Shown: positions 27,777-37,037 of the stretch, one piece after another
Position numbering within the stretch: position 1 is the stretch's first letter
Layout of the letters: the number at the start of each line of letters is the position of its first letter
From: Bacteroidota bacterium
Lineage (GTDB): Bacteria; Bacteroidota; Bacteroidia; Bacteroidales; VadinHA17
Reading direction: 5' to 3'
Length of the DNA stretch: 64,000 bases
Assembly (NCBI GenBank): GCA_029547705.1
Contig: JAKPOU010000017.1
Location: 1-64,000 of the forward strand
The notes under the pieces: model-generated
Seen by the model: only the letters and a program-made list of their open reading frames with translations
What the model was told of the DNA's origin: nothing
Database searches by the model: none
Program-made: the position numbers and the translations under genes

Positions 27777-28635
27777 GCCTGGCAGCTTTTATTATTCTTT
27801 CCCTGTTGTTGATATCCCTGATTATTTCCGGAGAAGGAAAGCCCGATGATTTCAGCAGATCCGACAATTCTGCACCGAGGGCTTCGTTTATTTCCAGATA
27901 TATTTTCCCGTCCGGAACAAGGATCTCCGATGCCAGGTCAGCAATGGCCCTGTAAAAGACCAGGGGATCGGAATCCGGCACAAAAAGTGCTGAATGCGGT
28001 TCATAGTCAAGTACATTCCCTGCCATGAACCTCTTTTCCGATTCACGTACATAGGGCGGATTGCTTACCACAATGCCGGTTCCATGAAACTGTTTCCGGC
28101 TTACTGTGAAAAGGTCGGCTACGGTAAATGTAACCGGGGCATTGTTCAGAGCAGCATTTTCCCGTGCTTTTTTCACAGCTTCCGCCGAAATATCAAATCC
28201 GCTCACTTTGCAGCGAGGAAGATTGACTGCCAGGGCAATGGCAATACAGCCCGATCCTGTTCCCACATCCAGGACAGGAAAGCGGTTCTGCCTGTTCTCC
28301 CTTATTACGAGATCGGTCAGTTCTTCCGTTTCCGGACGCGGAATGAGAGTGTGCTCATTAAGATATATGGTACAGTTGCAGAATTCGGTTTTTCCCAGGA
28401 TATACTGAAGAGGCTTTCCCTTTCTGAGCTCACGGCTGATTGACATTATTTTCCGGGCCTGTTCATGATGAAGCCTGGTTTCGGGCAGGGCAAGATGATG
28501 AATTCCCGGTGTTTCCAGGATTTCCCTGAGGATAATGGCTGACATTGCATTGATCTCATGGACAGGATATACATCTTCAAGTTCATCCTTGAGGTAGAGT
28601 TTTATATCCTTTATTGTTTGTATATTGACAGCCAT
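27769..28635 (-). CDS. prmC: release factor glutamine methyltransferase PrmC
   Basis: 288 aa. N-terminal helical domain, then a SAM methyltransferase: VLDVGTGSGCIAIALA (motif I), VSGFDISAEAVKKAREN and VVSNPPYVRESEK, the NPPY motif that holds the target glutamine. It methylates the Gln of the GGQ motif in RF1 and RF2; the RF2 gene is about 5 kb upstream. Divergent from ribD with only 27 bp between the two ATGs. A TAATTTTG box lies 4 bp before its start. Confidence 0.93.
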   Translation of the reverse strand: MAVNIQTIKDIKLYLKDELEDVYPVHEINAMSAIILREILETPGIHHLALPETRLHHEQARKIMSISRELRKGKPLQYILGKTEFCNCTIYLNEHTLIPRPETEELTDLVIRENRQNRFPVLDVGTGSGCIAIALAVNLPRCKVSGFDISAEAVKKARENAALNNAPVTFTVADLFTVSRKQFHGTGIVVSNPPYVRESEKRFMAGNVLDYEPHSALFVPDSDPLVFYRAIADLASEILVPDGKIYLEINEALGAELSDLLKSSGFPSPEIIRDINNRERIIKAARHD

Positions 28636-28639
28636 AAGT

Positions 28640-28647
28640 CAAAATTA
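28640..28647 (-). promoter_or_regulatory. -7 box very close to the prmC start
   Basis: CAAAATTA on the plus strand reads TAATTTTG leftwards, an exact TAnnTTTG match. It ends 4 bp before the prmC ATG, so transcription would start at or within the start codon, giving a leaderless message. Any -33 element would lie inside ribD; no clear one is seen. Confidence 0.4.
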
Positions 28648-28662
28648 GCCTTTTGAAGGGAA

Positions 28663-29754
28663 ATGCCGGCATCCGAAGATATAAAATTCATGCGGAGATG
28701 TATTGATCTGGCTGCAGGGGCAGAAGGCAATACCTATCCCAATCCCCTGGTCGGTTCCGTTATCGTCTCCCAGGGCAGGATAACAGGGGAGGGATTTCAT
28801 GTAAGGGCGGGAGAAGCACATGCAGAGAGAGTGGCTGTTAATTCCGTGATCAGCCGTGGATTGCCGGAGGATTCCGTACTTTATACAAACCTTGAGCCCT
28901 GTGTGCATCATGGTAAAACCCCGCCCTGTACGGACCTGATTATTGAAACGGGAATAAAAAGAATTGTTGCCGGAACGATTGATACCAGCGACAGGGTCGG
29001 AGGCCGGGGTGTGGCAGCCCTGAGAAACGCGGGATGTGAGGTGATTACGGGAGTTCTTGAGGAAGAATGCCGCTGGCTGAACAGAAGATTTTTCACCTTT
29101 CACGAGAAAAAACGGCCCTATGTGATTTTAAAGTGGGCGGAAAGTGCTGACTCTTTCCTGGATGTTGAAAGAGATATTTACAACGGCCGTAGAAGGCCGA
29201 CGTGGATCACAGGGAAGCCCGAAAGGGTTCTTGTACACAGGTGGCGTGCCGCGGAACAGTCGGTTCTTGTCGGTGCCGGAACCCTTAGGGCTGATGATTC
29301 CCTTCTCAACGTGCGGGATTGGGCGGGCAATGATCCCCTTAAGCTGATTCTCAGCAGCTCGGGCCGCCTTGACAAGGATTCCGGTATTTTTCATACCGGC
29401 GGCAGTGTGACGGTGTTTACTCATGATCCGGAAGCCGCAGGGGGATATCCTGCCGTGATAGTCCCGCTTGAGCGCGGTCTTTCATCAGCTGTTCAGATAC
29501 TGAGCCATCTGCATGATTCGGGGATTCAGTCGCTTTTCATTGAAGGCGGGGCAGAGGTACTGGGTATGTTCATATCCGGAGGCCTGTGGGATGAAGCAAG
29601 GATTTTTCACGGCAGGGCAATGTTCGGGAAAGGAATACCGGCTCCGGAAATAAAGGGGAAGGTTATTTCCCGGAGGGAATTCAGTGCCAGCAGTCTTGAG
29701 ATTATTTTGAACGAAGCTGAAACACCCGCAGCAGGATCCGGCAGGATGGATTAA
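28663..29754 (+). CDS. ribD: bifunctional riboflavin deaminase/reductase RibD
   Basis: 363 aa. The N-terminal deaminase has the zinc motifs HAERVAV and EPCVHHGKTPPCTD with NTYPNPLVGSVIV (about residues 25-110). The C-terminal reductase starts near residue 145 (RPYVILKWAESADSFLD) and has SLFIEGGAEVLGMFISGG. It performs steps two and three of riboflavin synthesis. The gene ends 4 bp before the convergent LOG gene stop. Confidence 0.95.
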   Translation: MPASEDIKFMRRCIDLAAGAEGNTYPNPLVGSVIVSQGRITGEGFHVRAGEAHAERVAVNSVISRGLPEDSVLYTNLEPCVHHGKTPPCTDLIIETGIKRIVAGTIDTSDRVGGRGVAALRNAGCEVITGVLEEECRWLNRRFFTFHEKKRPYVILKWAESADSFLDVERDIYNGRRRPTWITGKPERVLVHRWRAAEQSVLVGAGTLRADDSLLNVRDWAGNDPLKLILSSSGRLDKDSGIFHTGGSVTVFTHDPEAAGGYPAVIVPLERGLSSAVQILSHLHDSGIQSLFIEGGAEVLGMFISGGLWDEARIFHGRAMFGKGIPAPEIKGKVISRREFSASSLEIILNEAETPAAGSGRMD

Positions 29755-29758
29755 TGAA

Positions 29759-30337
29759 TCATATCCTGGCTATGCTTCTCCATGTCCTGTTTTTTCCCGC
29801 TTTCCGGCTCAGGGCTTCCATGACTTCCTCGGGACTGTTTACCACTTCCCACATCCCCTTGTGTTCCTTTCTCAGAAAATTATTCTCGACCATGTTATCG
29901 GTGAATTTCAGGAAGTAGTCATAGAATCCGCAGGTATTCAGGATTATTACCGGTCCGTTGAAGAGTCCCAGCTGCTTGAGGGTAATGGCTTCGGTCAGTT
30001 CTTCCAGTGTACCCATGCCTCCGGGCAATGCGACGATGGCATCGGAAAGGCCGAACATTTTTCTTTTCCGTTCATTCATGTCGGATGTCACGATTGTCCG
30101 GTTCTCGCCGTCATTTCCCCACCCTTCCGCCTGCATGAAGGCAGGGATCACCCCGGTAATATTACCATTGTTGCTGATGACTGCACTGGCAAGGGCATTC
30201 ATCAGCCCTATTCCGCCTCCACCGTAAACAACACTGATGCCGGCTTTGGCAAGAAGCGATCCCAGGCGGGAGGCATCCTTGCCGTATTCATTTTCAAATT
30301 TGCTGCTGGAGGCAGCAAAGACACACACGGTCATCAT
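29759..30337 (-). CDS. LOG family protein (TIGR00730)
   Basis: 192 aa Rossmann-like fold. Key motifs: VVYGGGGIGLMNALA and LPGGMGTLEELTEAITLKQLG, which hold the family's PGGxGTxxE nucleotide-binding and catalytic residues. Homologues are cytokinin riboside 5'-monophosphate phosphoribohydrolases or more general nucleotide phosphoribohydrolases. It follows trxA by 35 bp and is probably cotranscribed. Two Met codons open the gene; either may be used. Confidence 0.9.
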   Translation of the reverse strand: MMTVCVFAASSSKFENEYGKDASRLGSLLAKAGISVVYGGGGIGLMNALASAVISNNGNITGVIPAFMQAEGWGNDGENRTIVTSDMNERKRKMFGLSDAIVALPGGMGTLEELTEAITLKQLGLFNGPVIILNTCGFYDYFLKFTDNMVENNFLRKEHKGMWEVVNSPEEVMEALSRKAGKNRTWRSIARI

Positions 30338-30372
30338 TCACGAATGGTTCTGCAGTATGATGATATAAAGAA

Positions 30373-30690
30373 TCAGAGAATGGCGTTCAATTTATTGACG
30401 AAATTGCTTTTGGGCACGGCACCCACCTGCTTGTCGGCAACTTCGCCCTTTTTGAAAAACAATACTGTGGGAATATTCCTTATGCCGTATTTTGCTGTTG
30501 TTCTGGGGCTGTTGTCAACATCGCACTTTGTAACCAAAGCCTTTCCCGTGTACTCTTTTGATATTTCTTCCAGGATGGGGGAGATCATTCTGCATGGTCC
30601 GCACCACTCAGCCCAGAAATCAACAATAACCGGTATTTCCGATTGAATAACCACTTCTTCAAAATTTCCATCGCTTACTTCAATTGCCAT
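30373..30690 (-). CDS. trxA: thioredoxin
   Basis: 105 aa, standard thioredoxin length with active site WAEWCGPCRM, the cis-Pro loop GIRNIPTVLFF and no signal peptide, so it is cytoplasmic. Its TATATTTG promoter box is at 30718-30725. It heads a two-gene unit with the LOG gene. Confidence 0.96.
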   Translation of the reverse strand: MAIEVSDGNFEEVVIQSEIPVIVDFWAEWCGPCRMISPILEEISKEYTGKALVTKCDVDNSPRTTAKYGIRNIPTVLFFKKGEVADKQVGAVPKSNFVNKLNAIL

Positions 30691-30717
30691 AGTTCAAGGA
30701 TTAAAAAAAACAGTGGC

Positions 30718-30725
30718 CAAATATA
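30718..30725 (-). promoter_or_regulatory. -7 box of trxA
   Basis: CAAATATA reads TATATTTG leftwards, ending 28 bp before the trxA start. It sits immediately before the end of dnaE (30727). A -33 match was not seen. Confidence 0.5.
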
Positions 30726-30726
30726 G

Positions 30727-33700
30727 CTAATTAACTTTAAAATCTATAGAAGGGTGATCTTCGAGATATGAAATAAAATCATTGTTCAGCCTTACCCTCA
30801 GTGTCCTTGAGAACATTGGAAGTGATATCCTGTCTTCAGTGTCTAGAAACATGAATCTCATTTCCGTTTCTCCCTTGTTATCACTTACAAGCTGTCTCAG
30901 TTCACGGATCATCTCCCCGTCGATGTTTACGGGATCAATCTTCAGGGTTATGCTTTTAATGAGTTCATCCTTCACACTTGACAGAAGGCTTATCTGACTT
31001 ATGCTGAATTCGAGTTCGTCTTCCCGGTATTTTCTCTTACGGACTTTGCCCCTGACCAGCAGGTAGTACCCAATAGTAAAAAACTTGCTGTTGTCAATAT
31101 AGTCCCTGTCAAAAAGCATGAATCTGAATGAATCGGTATAATCCTGCAGGGTAAGTGAGCCATAGGGCTTGTTATTCTTCCCGATACCGTTTCTGGTGTC
31201 TGTGACCATTCCCGCCACGGTCACTTCGCGGTCGAGATAATTCCGGAGATTCTGCAGGTCGGCAAGTGTAGCCGTTGTGAAAGTATTTATTTCCAGTCTG
31301 AAATCGTCGAGGGGATGTGAGGAGAGGTATATTCCTATCACCTCCTTTTCCCTGTTGAGCTTTTCCAGTTTGGGCCAGTCACTGCAGGCGGCAGGAAGCG
31401 GTCTGACAAGATCAAAGCCGCCCGATTCCCCGAACAGCGTCTGACTGTTGTTCTGCCTTATGGCTTTTGCACTTTGGCCGTAACGGATCAGGCTTTCTAT
31501 GAAACTGGAATCCCTGTTGTCCAGCGCAAAATACTGTGCCCTGGACATATCCTCAAAACAGTCAAAGGCACCGGCAACAGCCATTGCCTCAAGGTTTTTC
31601 TTGTTGAATGAGTTAAGATTAACGCGTTCCACAAGATCGTATATATCCCTGAACAGCCCGTTTTTTTCCCTTTCCCCGATAAGCTGCATTACGGCATTCT
31701 CGCCGACACCCTTTATTGCCCCGAGTCCGAACCGTATATTTCCGTCCTTGTTTACCGTGAAATTGACATAGCTTTCATTCACGTCCGGTCCGAGCACTTC
31801 CATTCCCATACGCCTTGTTTCGTCCATGAAGGTGGTGATCTTCTTGATATCGCTGATATTGCGGCTGAGAACTGCAGCCATGAATTCCGCGGGATAATGG
31901 GCTTTCAGGTATCCTGTCTGATATGCCACATAGGCATAGCAGGTGGAATGGGATTTGTTGAATGCATATTCGGCAAATGAAACCCAGTCGTTCCATATCT
32001 CACTGATGGTCTGTTCGTCATGGCCCTTTTTCAGGCTTCCTTCAAAGAACTTGACCTTCATTTCGTCCATGATGGAACGTTTCTTCTTGCCCATTGCCTT
32101 CCGGAGGTTGTCGGCTTCACCCTTTGTGAAGCCGGCAAGTTCCTGTGACAGAAGCATAACCTGTTCCTGATAGACAGTTATGCCATATGTGTCGCTAAGG
32201 TATTTTTCCATCACGGGAAGTTTGTATTCAACCTTCCCTCCCGCGTTCTTCCTTCTGATGTATTCACGGATATAATCCATCGGTCCGGGCCTGTAAAGGG
32301 CATTCATGGCTATCAGGTCCCCGAATCTGTTCGGCATGAGTTCCTTCAGGTATTTTTTCATCCCGGCCGATTCGAACTGAAAGATTGCTGTTGTTTCGCC
32401 GTTACTGAACAGCTCATAGGTTTTCGCATCATCCAGCGGTATTGAATCAATATCCAGGTCAATGCCCCTGCTGTTCTTAATATTCCGTATGGCATCCTTT
32501 ATTATTGAAAGGGTCTTCAGTCCCAGGAAATCCATTTTAAGCAGTCCCACCGCCTGGACATGGTTTCCGTCGTACTGGGTTACATAGAGCCTGGTATCCT
32601 TGGCAGTGGACAGGGGAATATAATTGTCAAGGGATTCCCTGCCTATTATCACGCCGCAGGCATGAACGCCGGTTTGCCTTACTGAACCTTCGAGAACTTC
32701 AGCATATTTGAGTGTCTGTGAGACAAGCGTGTTGGATGATTCCCTTTCCTTTGCAAGCTCGGGAACTTCCTGATAGGCCTGGAGCAGAGTGATGCCGGGC
32801 TTTTCGGGCACGAGCTTTGCAAGACGGTCCGCATCGGCCAGGGGCAGTTTCTGCACCCGGGCCACATCCCGGATTGCCATTTTTGCGGCCATGGACCCGA
32901 ATGTGATGATATGGGCCACCCTGTCATGTCCGTATTTGTCCACCACATAATTCAGGACAGACTCCCTTCCGTCCTCGTCGAAATCAATGTCAATATCAGG
33001 CATTGATGTGCGGTCGAGATTCAGGAAGCGCTCAAAAAGGAGTCCGTATTCAATGGGGTCAATATCCGTAATCTTCAGACAGTAAGCCACTGCCGATCCT
33101 GCGGCGGATCCTCTTCCCGGACCCACGGATACACCCATTTCCCGTGCTGCCTTGAGAAAATCCCACACTATCAGGAAATATCCGGGGAATCCCATTTTGG
33201 CAATAGTCTGCAGTTCGAAATCTATCCGTTCGGTCTGTTCGCTGTTCGGGCTGCCCCATCGCTCCCTGGCACCCTCATAGGTAAGATGCCTCAGGTATTC
33301 ATCCTTTCCCTCAAATCCGGCCGGCAGGTCAAAATCAGGCATGATGGGATCGTGATCCAGCTTGTATTTTTCAATTTTCCCGACAACTTCCGCTACATTG
33401 TCAACAGCCTCAGGCATGTCGGCGAAAATCCTCCTCATTTCCTCCTCGCTCTTGAGATATTCCTGCTTTGTATACCTGAGTCTGTCCGGATCATCAATAT
33501 CCTTTGCCGTATTTATGCAGATAAGCCGGTCGTGGGCTTCAGCATCCCCGGCATTTACGAAATGGACATCATTTGTTGCGATGATTCTGACATTATGCCG
33601 GGCAGCAAGTTTTTTGACTGCTTCGATCACCCTCTGCTGTTTGGGAAAAACCGTCGGGTCGGCATCAGGTTCATGGGTCTCATGCCTCTGTACTTCAAGG

Positions 33701-34212
33701 TAGAAATCCTTTCCGAATATGCTGATATAGCTTTTCAGTGCTTCTTCCGCAGCTTCAATACTGACATTAAGTATTTTGTCGGGTATCTCACCGGCAATGC
33801 AGGCTGAACATGCTATCAGGCCCTCACTGTATTCGGCGAGCAGTTCCTTGTCAATCCGCGGGGTGTAATAAAATCCCTTTATCCATGAAAGGGAAATGAG
33901 TTTTATCAGATTCCTGTAACCCTTCAGGTTCTTTGCCAGCAGGATGAGATGATCTCCCGAACGGTCTTCCTTTCCGGGTGTTTCAGATATGGACCGCCTG
34001 GCCACATAGACCTCGCATCCGATAATGGGCTTGATGCCTTTCCTGCTGGCTGCATTGTGAAACTCCTTCACCCCGAACATATTTCCATGATCTGTTATTG
34101 CAACCGCTTCCATTCCCAGGGATTTCACCCTGTCGACAAGCAGGGGAATGCTTGAGGCTCCGTCAAGGATGGAATACTGGGTATGTACGTGTAAATGAGA
34201 GAAGATTGCCAT
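30727..34212 (-). CDS. dnaE: DNA polymerase III subunit alpha
   Basis: 1161 aa from the chosen start MAIFSHLHVHTQYSILDG; a start 12 codons earlier exists but the PHP domain begins here. Domains: PHP (1-270, HLHVHTQYSILDGAS, ITDHGNMFG), polymerase core with GPGRGSAAGSAVAYCL and SMPDIDIDFDEDGRE (catalytic Asp pair), helix-hairpin-helix region around 800 (IKGVGENAVMQLI), and a C-terminal OB fold (VTVAGMVTDTRNGIG). It is the replicative polymerase subunit. It is divergent from rpsP. A TATTTTTG box is at 34246-34253. Confidence 0.97.
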   Translation of the reverse strand: MAIFSHLHVHTQYSILDGASSIPLLVDRVKSLGMEAVAITDHGNMFGVKEFHNAASRKGIKPIIGCEVYVARRSISETPGKEDRSGDHLILLAKNLKGYRNLIKLISLSWIKGFYYTPRIDKELLAEYSEGLIACSACIAGEIPDKILNVSIEAAEEALKSYISIFGKDFYLEVQRHETHEPDADPTVFPKQQRVIEAVKKLAARHNVRIIATNDVHFVNAGDAEAHDRLICINTAKDIDDPDRLRYTKQEYLKSEEEMRRIFADMPEAVDNVAEVVGKIEKYKLDHDPIMPDFDLPAGFEGKDEYLRHLTYEGARERWGSPNSEQTERIDFELQTIAKMGFPGYFLIVWDFLKAAREMGVSVGPGRGSAAGSAVAYCLKITDIDPIEYGLLFERFLNLDRTSMPDIDIDFDEDGRESVLNYVVDKYGHDRVAHIITFGSMAAKMAIRDVARVQKLPLADADRLAKLVPEKPGITLLQAYQEVPELAKERESSNTLVSQTLKYAEVLEGSVRQTGVHACGVIIGRESLDNYIPLSTAKDTRLYVTQYDGNHVQAVGLLKMDFLGLKTLSIIKDAIRNIKNSRGIDLDIDSIPLDDAKTYELFSNGETTAIFQFESAGMKKYLKELMPNRFGDLIAMNALYRPGPMDYIREYIRRKNAGGKVEYKLPVMEKYLSDTYGITVYQEQVMLLSQELAGFTKGEADNLRKAMGKKKRSIMDEMKVKFFEGSLKKGHDEQTISEIWNDWVSFAEYAFNKSHSTCYAYVAYQTGYLKAHYPAEFMAAVLSRNISDIKKITTFMDETRRMGMEVLGPDVNESYVNFTVNKDGNIRFGLGAIKGVGENAVMQLIGEREKNGLFRDIYDLVERVNLNSFNKKNLEAMAVAGAFDCFEDMSRAQYFALDNRDSSFIESLIRYGQSAKAIRQNNSQTLFGESGGFDLVRPLPAACSDWPKLEKLNREKEVIGIYLSSHPLDDFRLEINTFTTATLADLQNLRNYLDREVTVAGMVTDTRNGIGKNNKPYGSLTLQDYTDSFRFMLFDRDYIDNSKFFTIGYYLLVRGKVRKRKYREDELEFSISQISLLSSVKDELIKSITLKIDPVNIDGEMIRELRQLVSDNKGETEMRFMFLDTEDRISLPMFSRTLRVRLNNDFISYLEDHPSIDFKVN

Positions 34213-34245
34213 AACAACAGAAATTAGGGATGACCGGCTGACGTA

Positions 34246-34253
34246 CAAAAATA
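34246..34253 (-). promoter_or_regulatory. -7 box of dnaE
   Basis: CAAAAATA on the plus strand is TATTTTTG leftwards, an exact TAnnTTTG match about 34 bp before the chosen dnaE start at 34212. It also supports that start over the one at 34248, which would lie at the box itself. Confidence 0.45.
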
Positions 34254-34305
34254 TTTAAAAATGAATAAAGGCAGGTAAATAAACATGATTGTTAATAAAA
34301 AAATT

Positions 34306-34313
34306 TATATTTG
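34306..34313 (+). promoter_or_regulatory. -7 box of the rpsP-rimM operon
   Basis: TATATTTG matches TAnnTTTG exactly, 42 bp before the rpsP ATG. A TTG occurs upstream at shorter spacing than usual. Confidence 0.55.
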
Positions 34314-34355
34314 CACCCACAATTTTTTAAACAGGTAAAAAAGCGTTTGTAATAA

Positions 34356-35030
34356 ATGGCAGTTAAAATCAGATTGGCCAGGAAAGGACGTAAGAAACTG
34401 GCCCACTACCACATAGTGGTAGCAGACAGCAGGTCGCCACGGGATGGCAGATATATTGAAAAGATCGGAAGCTACAACCCGATCACTAACCCCGCCACGA
34501 TCGAACTCGATTTCGATAAGGCTCTTGGTTGGCTGCAAAAAGGCGCATTACCTACTGAAACATGCAGGGCTATCCTTTCCTACAAGGGTGTTCTTATCCG
34601 GAAACACCTTCTTGAAGGCGTCAGAAAGGGTGCATTTGACGAGGCCGAAGCTGACAGGAGGTTTGAAGAGTGGATGAAGCAGAATGAGGCAAAGATAGAT
34701 GCAAAAAAATCCGGCCTTGAAAAAACGAAAGAAACAGAAATAGCGAAGAAGCTGGCAGCCGAAAAGCGGATTAATGAGGCCAGGGCTGCAAAACTGGCAA
34801 AGAAACAGGCTGAACTGGCGGCAAAAGCCAGGGCGGAAAGCCAGGCAGAAGATGCACCTGAAGCACCTGCCGCAGAGGCCGCACCGGAAGCACCTGCTGC
34901 TGAAACAGCCGTTGAGGCTCCCTCCGCAGAAGATGCACCTGAAGTACCTGCCGCAGAGGCAGCACCGGAAGCTTCTTCCGGCGAAACAGCACCGGATACC
35001 ACTTCAGACGAAAAACCCGCGGAAGGATAA
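34356..35030 (+). CDS. rpsP: 30S ribosomal protein S16 with long Ala/Pro/Glu tail
   Basis: 224 aa. Residues 1-80 are canonical S16 ([36 protein letters not shown]). Residues about 90-150 are a Lys/Ala/Glu-rich helix, probably coiled, and the last 65 residues are low-complexity Ala-Pro-Glu, including a 27-residue repeat in two copies. S16 in most bacteria has 80-90 residues; Bacteroidetes often have a tail, but this one is long. S16 stabilises the 30S subunit during assembly. rimM follows after 21 bp. Confidence 0.96.
   Translation: MAVKIRLARKGRKKLAHYHIVVADSRSPRDGRYIEKIGSYNPITNPATIELDFDKALGWLQKGALPTETCRAILSYKGVLIRKHLLEGVRKGAFDEAEADRRFEEWMKQNEAKIDAKKSGLEKTKETEIAKKLAAEKRINEARAAKLAKKQAELAAKARAESQAEDAPEAPAAEAAPEAPAAETAVEAPSAEDAPEVPAAEAAPEASSGETAPDTTSDEKPAEG
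34845..35006 (+). repeat. 81-bp tandem repeat within rpsP
   Basis: Two copies start at 34845 and 34926, both opening with gcagaagatgcacctgaag. Each encodes 27 residues, beginning [17 protein letters not shown] and [17 protein letters not shown]. The second copy is more diverged towards its end. It indicates that the S16 tail grew by in-frame duplication. Confidence 0.75.
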
Positions 35031-35051
35031 GTATTCCGGATCCCAGATCCG

Positions 35052-35582
35052 ATGACTTTCAGTGACAAAATACTACTTGGGAAAATCACCAGGCCTTTTG
35101 GCTTTGATGGTGCCGTCACTGTCAAAATTGAGAAAATCTTCCAGGATAAAATACCGGAATTTAAGGCAGTATTCCTTGAAATTGAAGGCAAGGCTGTCCC
35201 TTTTATTGTTTCTTCGGCTGAAAAACCTGCCAGCACTCTGCTCAGACTTGTTTTTGAAGGTTATGAAACCCTTGAGAAGATCCGTGAATTCATCGGTTGC
35301 AGGATTTTTCTGCCTTCTGTCCGGACCAGGGCTAAGGAAGGAGCGGATCTTTCAGGGCTTACAGGCTATAAAATCACTGACACAGCCGGCGGTCCGCCGG
35401 GAACCATTCAGGAAATAATTGAAAATCCGGGACAAATACTTCTTGGTGTTCAGCCGGATGAGGGCAAATATTTCTATGTGCCTTTCCATGAAGACCTTAT
35501 AGTAAAGATCGACAACAGGAAAAAAATAATCATAATGGATCTTCCTGAGGGATTGCGGGAGATCAATGATCCCGTAAGCTGA
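35052..35582 (+). CDS. rimM: 16S rRNA processing protein RimM
   Basis: 176 aa, full length. N-terminal barrel ILLGKITRPFGFDGAVTVKI (the G-x-hydrophobic-x-G-x-x-G opening of RimM), and a C-terminal PRC-barrel with LTGYKITDTAGGPPGTIQEI and KYFYVPFHEDLIVKID. It assists maturation of the 30S head. It sits directly behind rpsP, as in many bacteria. Confidence 0.93.
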   Translation: MTFSDKILLGKITRPFGFDGAVTVKIEKIFQDKIPEFKAVFLEIEGKAVPFIVSSAEKPASTLLRLVFEGYETLEKIREFIGCRIFLPSVRTRAKEGADLSGLTGYKITDTAGGPPGTIQEIIENPGQILLGVQPDEGKYFYVPFHEDLIVKIDNRKKIIIMDLPEGLREINDPVS

Positions 35583-35648
35583 TAGCCGCTGTTCATCCTG
35601 AAACGGCTGCAGGAATGCTGTCCCTGAAATATGAAATCACCGGCTGAG

Positions 35649-36239
35649 CTAATCCCTGATGATGCTGATTACACCACTGAGTTCCACCCTGATCAGGGAT
35701 GAAGGCCTGTATTGCTTCCTGTCATCCTGCCGGTATCTCACAACGTAGTCGGCTTTTTTCAGGAGAGCCGGGTCAATCTCGTCAAAATTTGAGGGAAAGG
35801 GTTTGGTGCTGAAATTTGCCGAAGTGGATACCAGTGGTTTCCGGAATCTGTCAATCAGTACATTTACAAAGGGTTCTTTGCAGATTCTTATGGCAACGGA
35901 ATTATCCCCGGCATATATTCCTGCCGCAAGGTTTCTTCCTTCGGGATAAATGATTGTGAGAGGCCTGTCCGACACTTCCAGGAGTTCATACGCTATCTCC
36001 GGAATCTCCCTTACATATCTCTCAAGCATGGGAAGCCCGCTTACAAGAACAATCAGGCTTTTCTTCCCGTTTCTCAATTTTATCCCTTGCAGCTTATTCA
36101 CTGCATCGTCACGTGTTGCATCACAGCCAATGCCCCAGACCGTATCGGTGGGATAGACAATGACCCCGCCATTTTTCAGAACGGCCAGTGATTTTTGTAT
36201 ATCTTCCTCAAAAGTGCCCGCTGTTTGTTTTCTTTGCAT
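35649..36239 (-). CDS. tsaC: threonylcarbamoyl-AMP synthase (Sua5/YrdC/TsaC)
   Basis: 196 aa, YrdC domain alone, without the Sua5 C-terminal domain. Motifs: GGVIVYPTDTVWGIGCDA (ATP/threonine pocket), KKSLIVLV, SVAIRICKEP and PLVSTSANFSTKPFP. It makes the threonylcarbamoyl adenylate needed for t6A37 in tRNAs. It overlaps the upstream glycosyltransferase gene by 32 bp. Confidence 0.92.
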   Translation of the reverse strand: MQRKQTAGTFEEDIQKSLAVLKNGGVIVYPTDTVWGIGCDATRDDAVNKLQGIKLRNGKKSLIVLVSGLPMLERYVREIPEIAYELLEVSDRPLTIIYPEGRNLAAGIYAGDNSVAIRICKEPFVNVLIDRFRKPLVSTSANFSTKPFPSNFDEIDPALLKKADYVVRYRQDDRKQYRPSSLIRVELSGVISIIRD

Positions 36240-36987
36240 CTCTGTTCAATTGCAACAGTTTGATATATTTCAGATAGCTGGCCTGGGCTGAGATGGAACA
36301 GGCTGCATGGCCCCTGAAACCATCAAGAAAGCCTGCTCCTATGAAATATGTTCTGATAAAGCGCCACCATTTATGAAAGGAGGCAGAGAGGATTCCGCTT
36401 TTTTTCCCCTGCCTGAAATATTCCTCTGCCATGATCGAGGAAAAATGATTACTCTTATCCATATGTTCTTCAAAGGTTTCACAGTACCAGTGGAGAATAT
36501 CGCCACGCAGCCTTGTTACCCTGGATCCCGTATTCATCCTGATCTTGTCATGGGGGTTTGTACCTGCCCACCTGCCTTTTTCTGTATCAAACAATCTGAT
36601 ATGCCTGTCGGGGTACCATCCGGAATATTTCATCCACTTGCCGCAGTAATTGGTGAGCCGGTTGAACTGATATCCGTCATATTCAGGATTATCCTTTATT
36701 TTAAGTATGGATTCCCTCAGTTCTTCACTGAGTTCCTCATCTGCATCAAGCGACAGCACATATCTGTTGCCGGCAAATCCCAATGCTGAGTTTTTCTGTT
36801 CAACATAGCCTTTAAAGGCTTGTTCAATGAATCTGACATTGAATCTGCTGCAGACATCTCTCGTTGAATCATCTGAAAAGGAGTCGACTACAATAATCTC
36901 ATCAGCAATTCCCTGTAATGAAGCCAGGCATTTGCCTATATGTTTTTCCTCGTTGTAGGATATTATGACACCGGATATTTTAGTCAT
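36208..36987 (-). CDS. family 2 glycosyltransferase (WaaE/KdtX-like)
   Basis: 259 aa. GT-A fold: ISGVIISYNEEKHIGKCLAS (N-terminal), EIIVVDSFSDDSTRD (nucleotide-sugar binding), RYVLSLDADEELSEEL (DxD-like metal site), and HPHDKIR-type acceptor region NPHDKIRMNTGSRV. A single possible amphipathic or membrane-associated stretch is near the C-terminus (WWRFIRTYFIGAGFLDGFRG). The most similar characterised type is the lipopolysaccharide core glucosyltransferase WaaE/KdtX. Cell-envelope role is inferred. Overlaps tsaC downstream. Confidence 0.87.
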   Translation of the reverse strand: MTKISGVIISYNEEKHIGKCLASLQGIADEIIVVDSFSDDSTRDVCSRFNVRFIEQAFKGYVEQKNSALGFAGNRYVLSLDADEELSEELRESILKIKDNPEYDGYQFNRLTNYCGKWMKYSGWYPDRHIRLFDTEKGRWAGTNPHDKIRMNTGSRVTRLRGDILHWYCETFEEHMDKSNHFSSIMAEEYFRQGKKSGILSASFHKWWRFIRTYFIGAGFLDGFRGHAACSISAQASYLKYIKLLQLNRDAKKTNSGHF

Positions 36988-37037
36988 CTTGTTTTGTTGT
37001 TTGGGACCGGGAAAGAATGTTATTATTGTTTTCGGTA

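Noticed and set aside
29861-30646. 261-codon open frame on the plus strand
   Set aside because: Antisense across the LOG and thioredoxin genes.
35583-35648. agccg/cggct hairpin between rimM and tsaC
   Set aside because: Short stem, no U-run; weak evidence for a bidirectional terminator.
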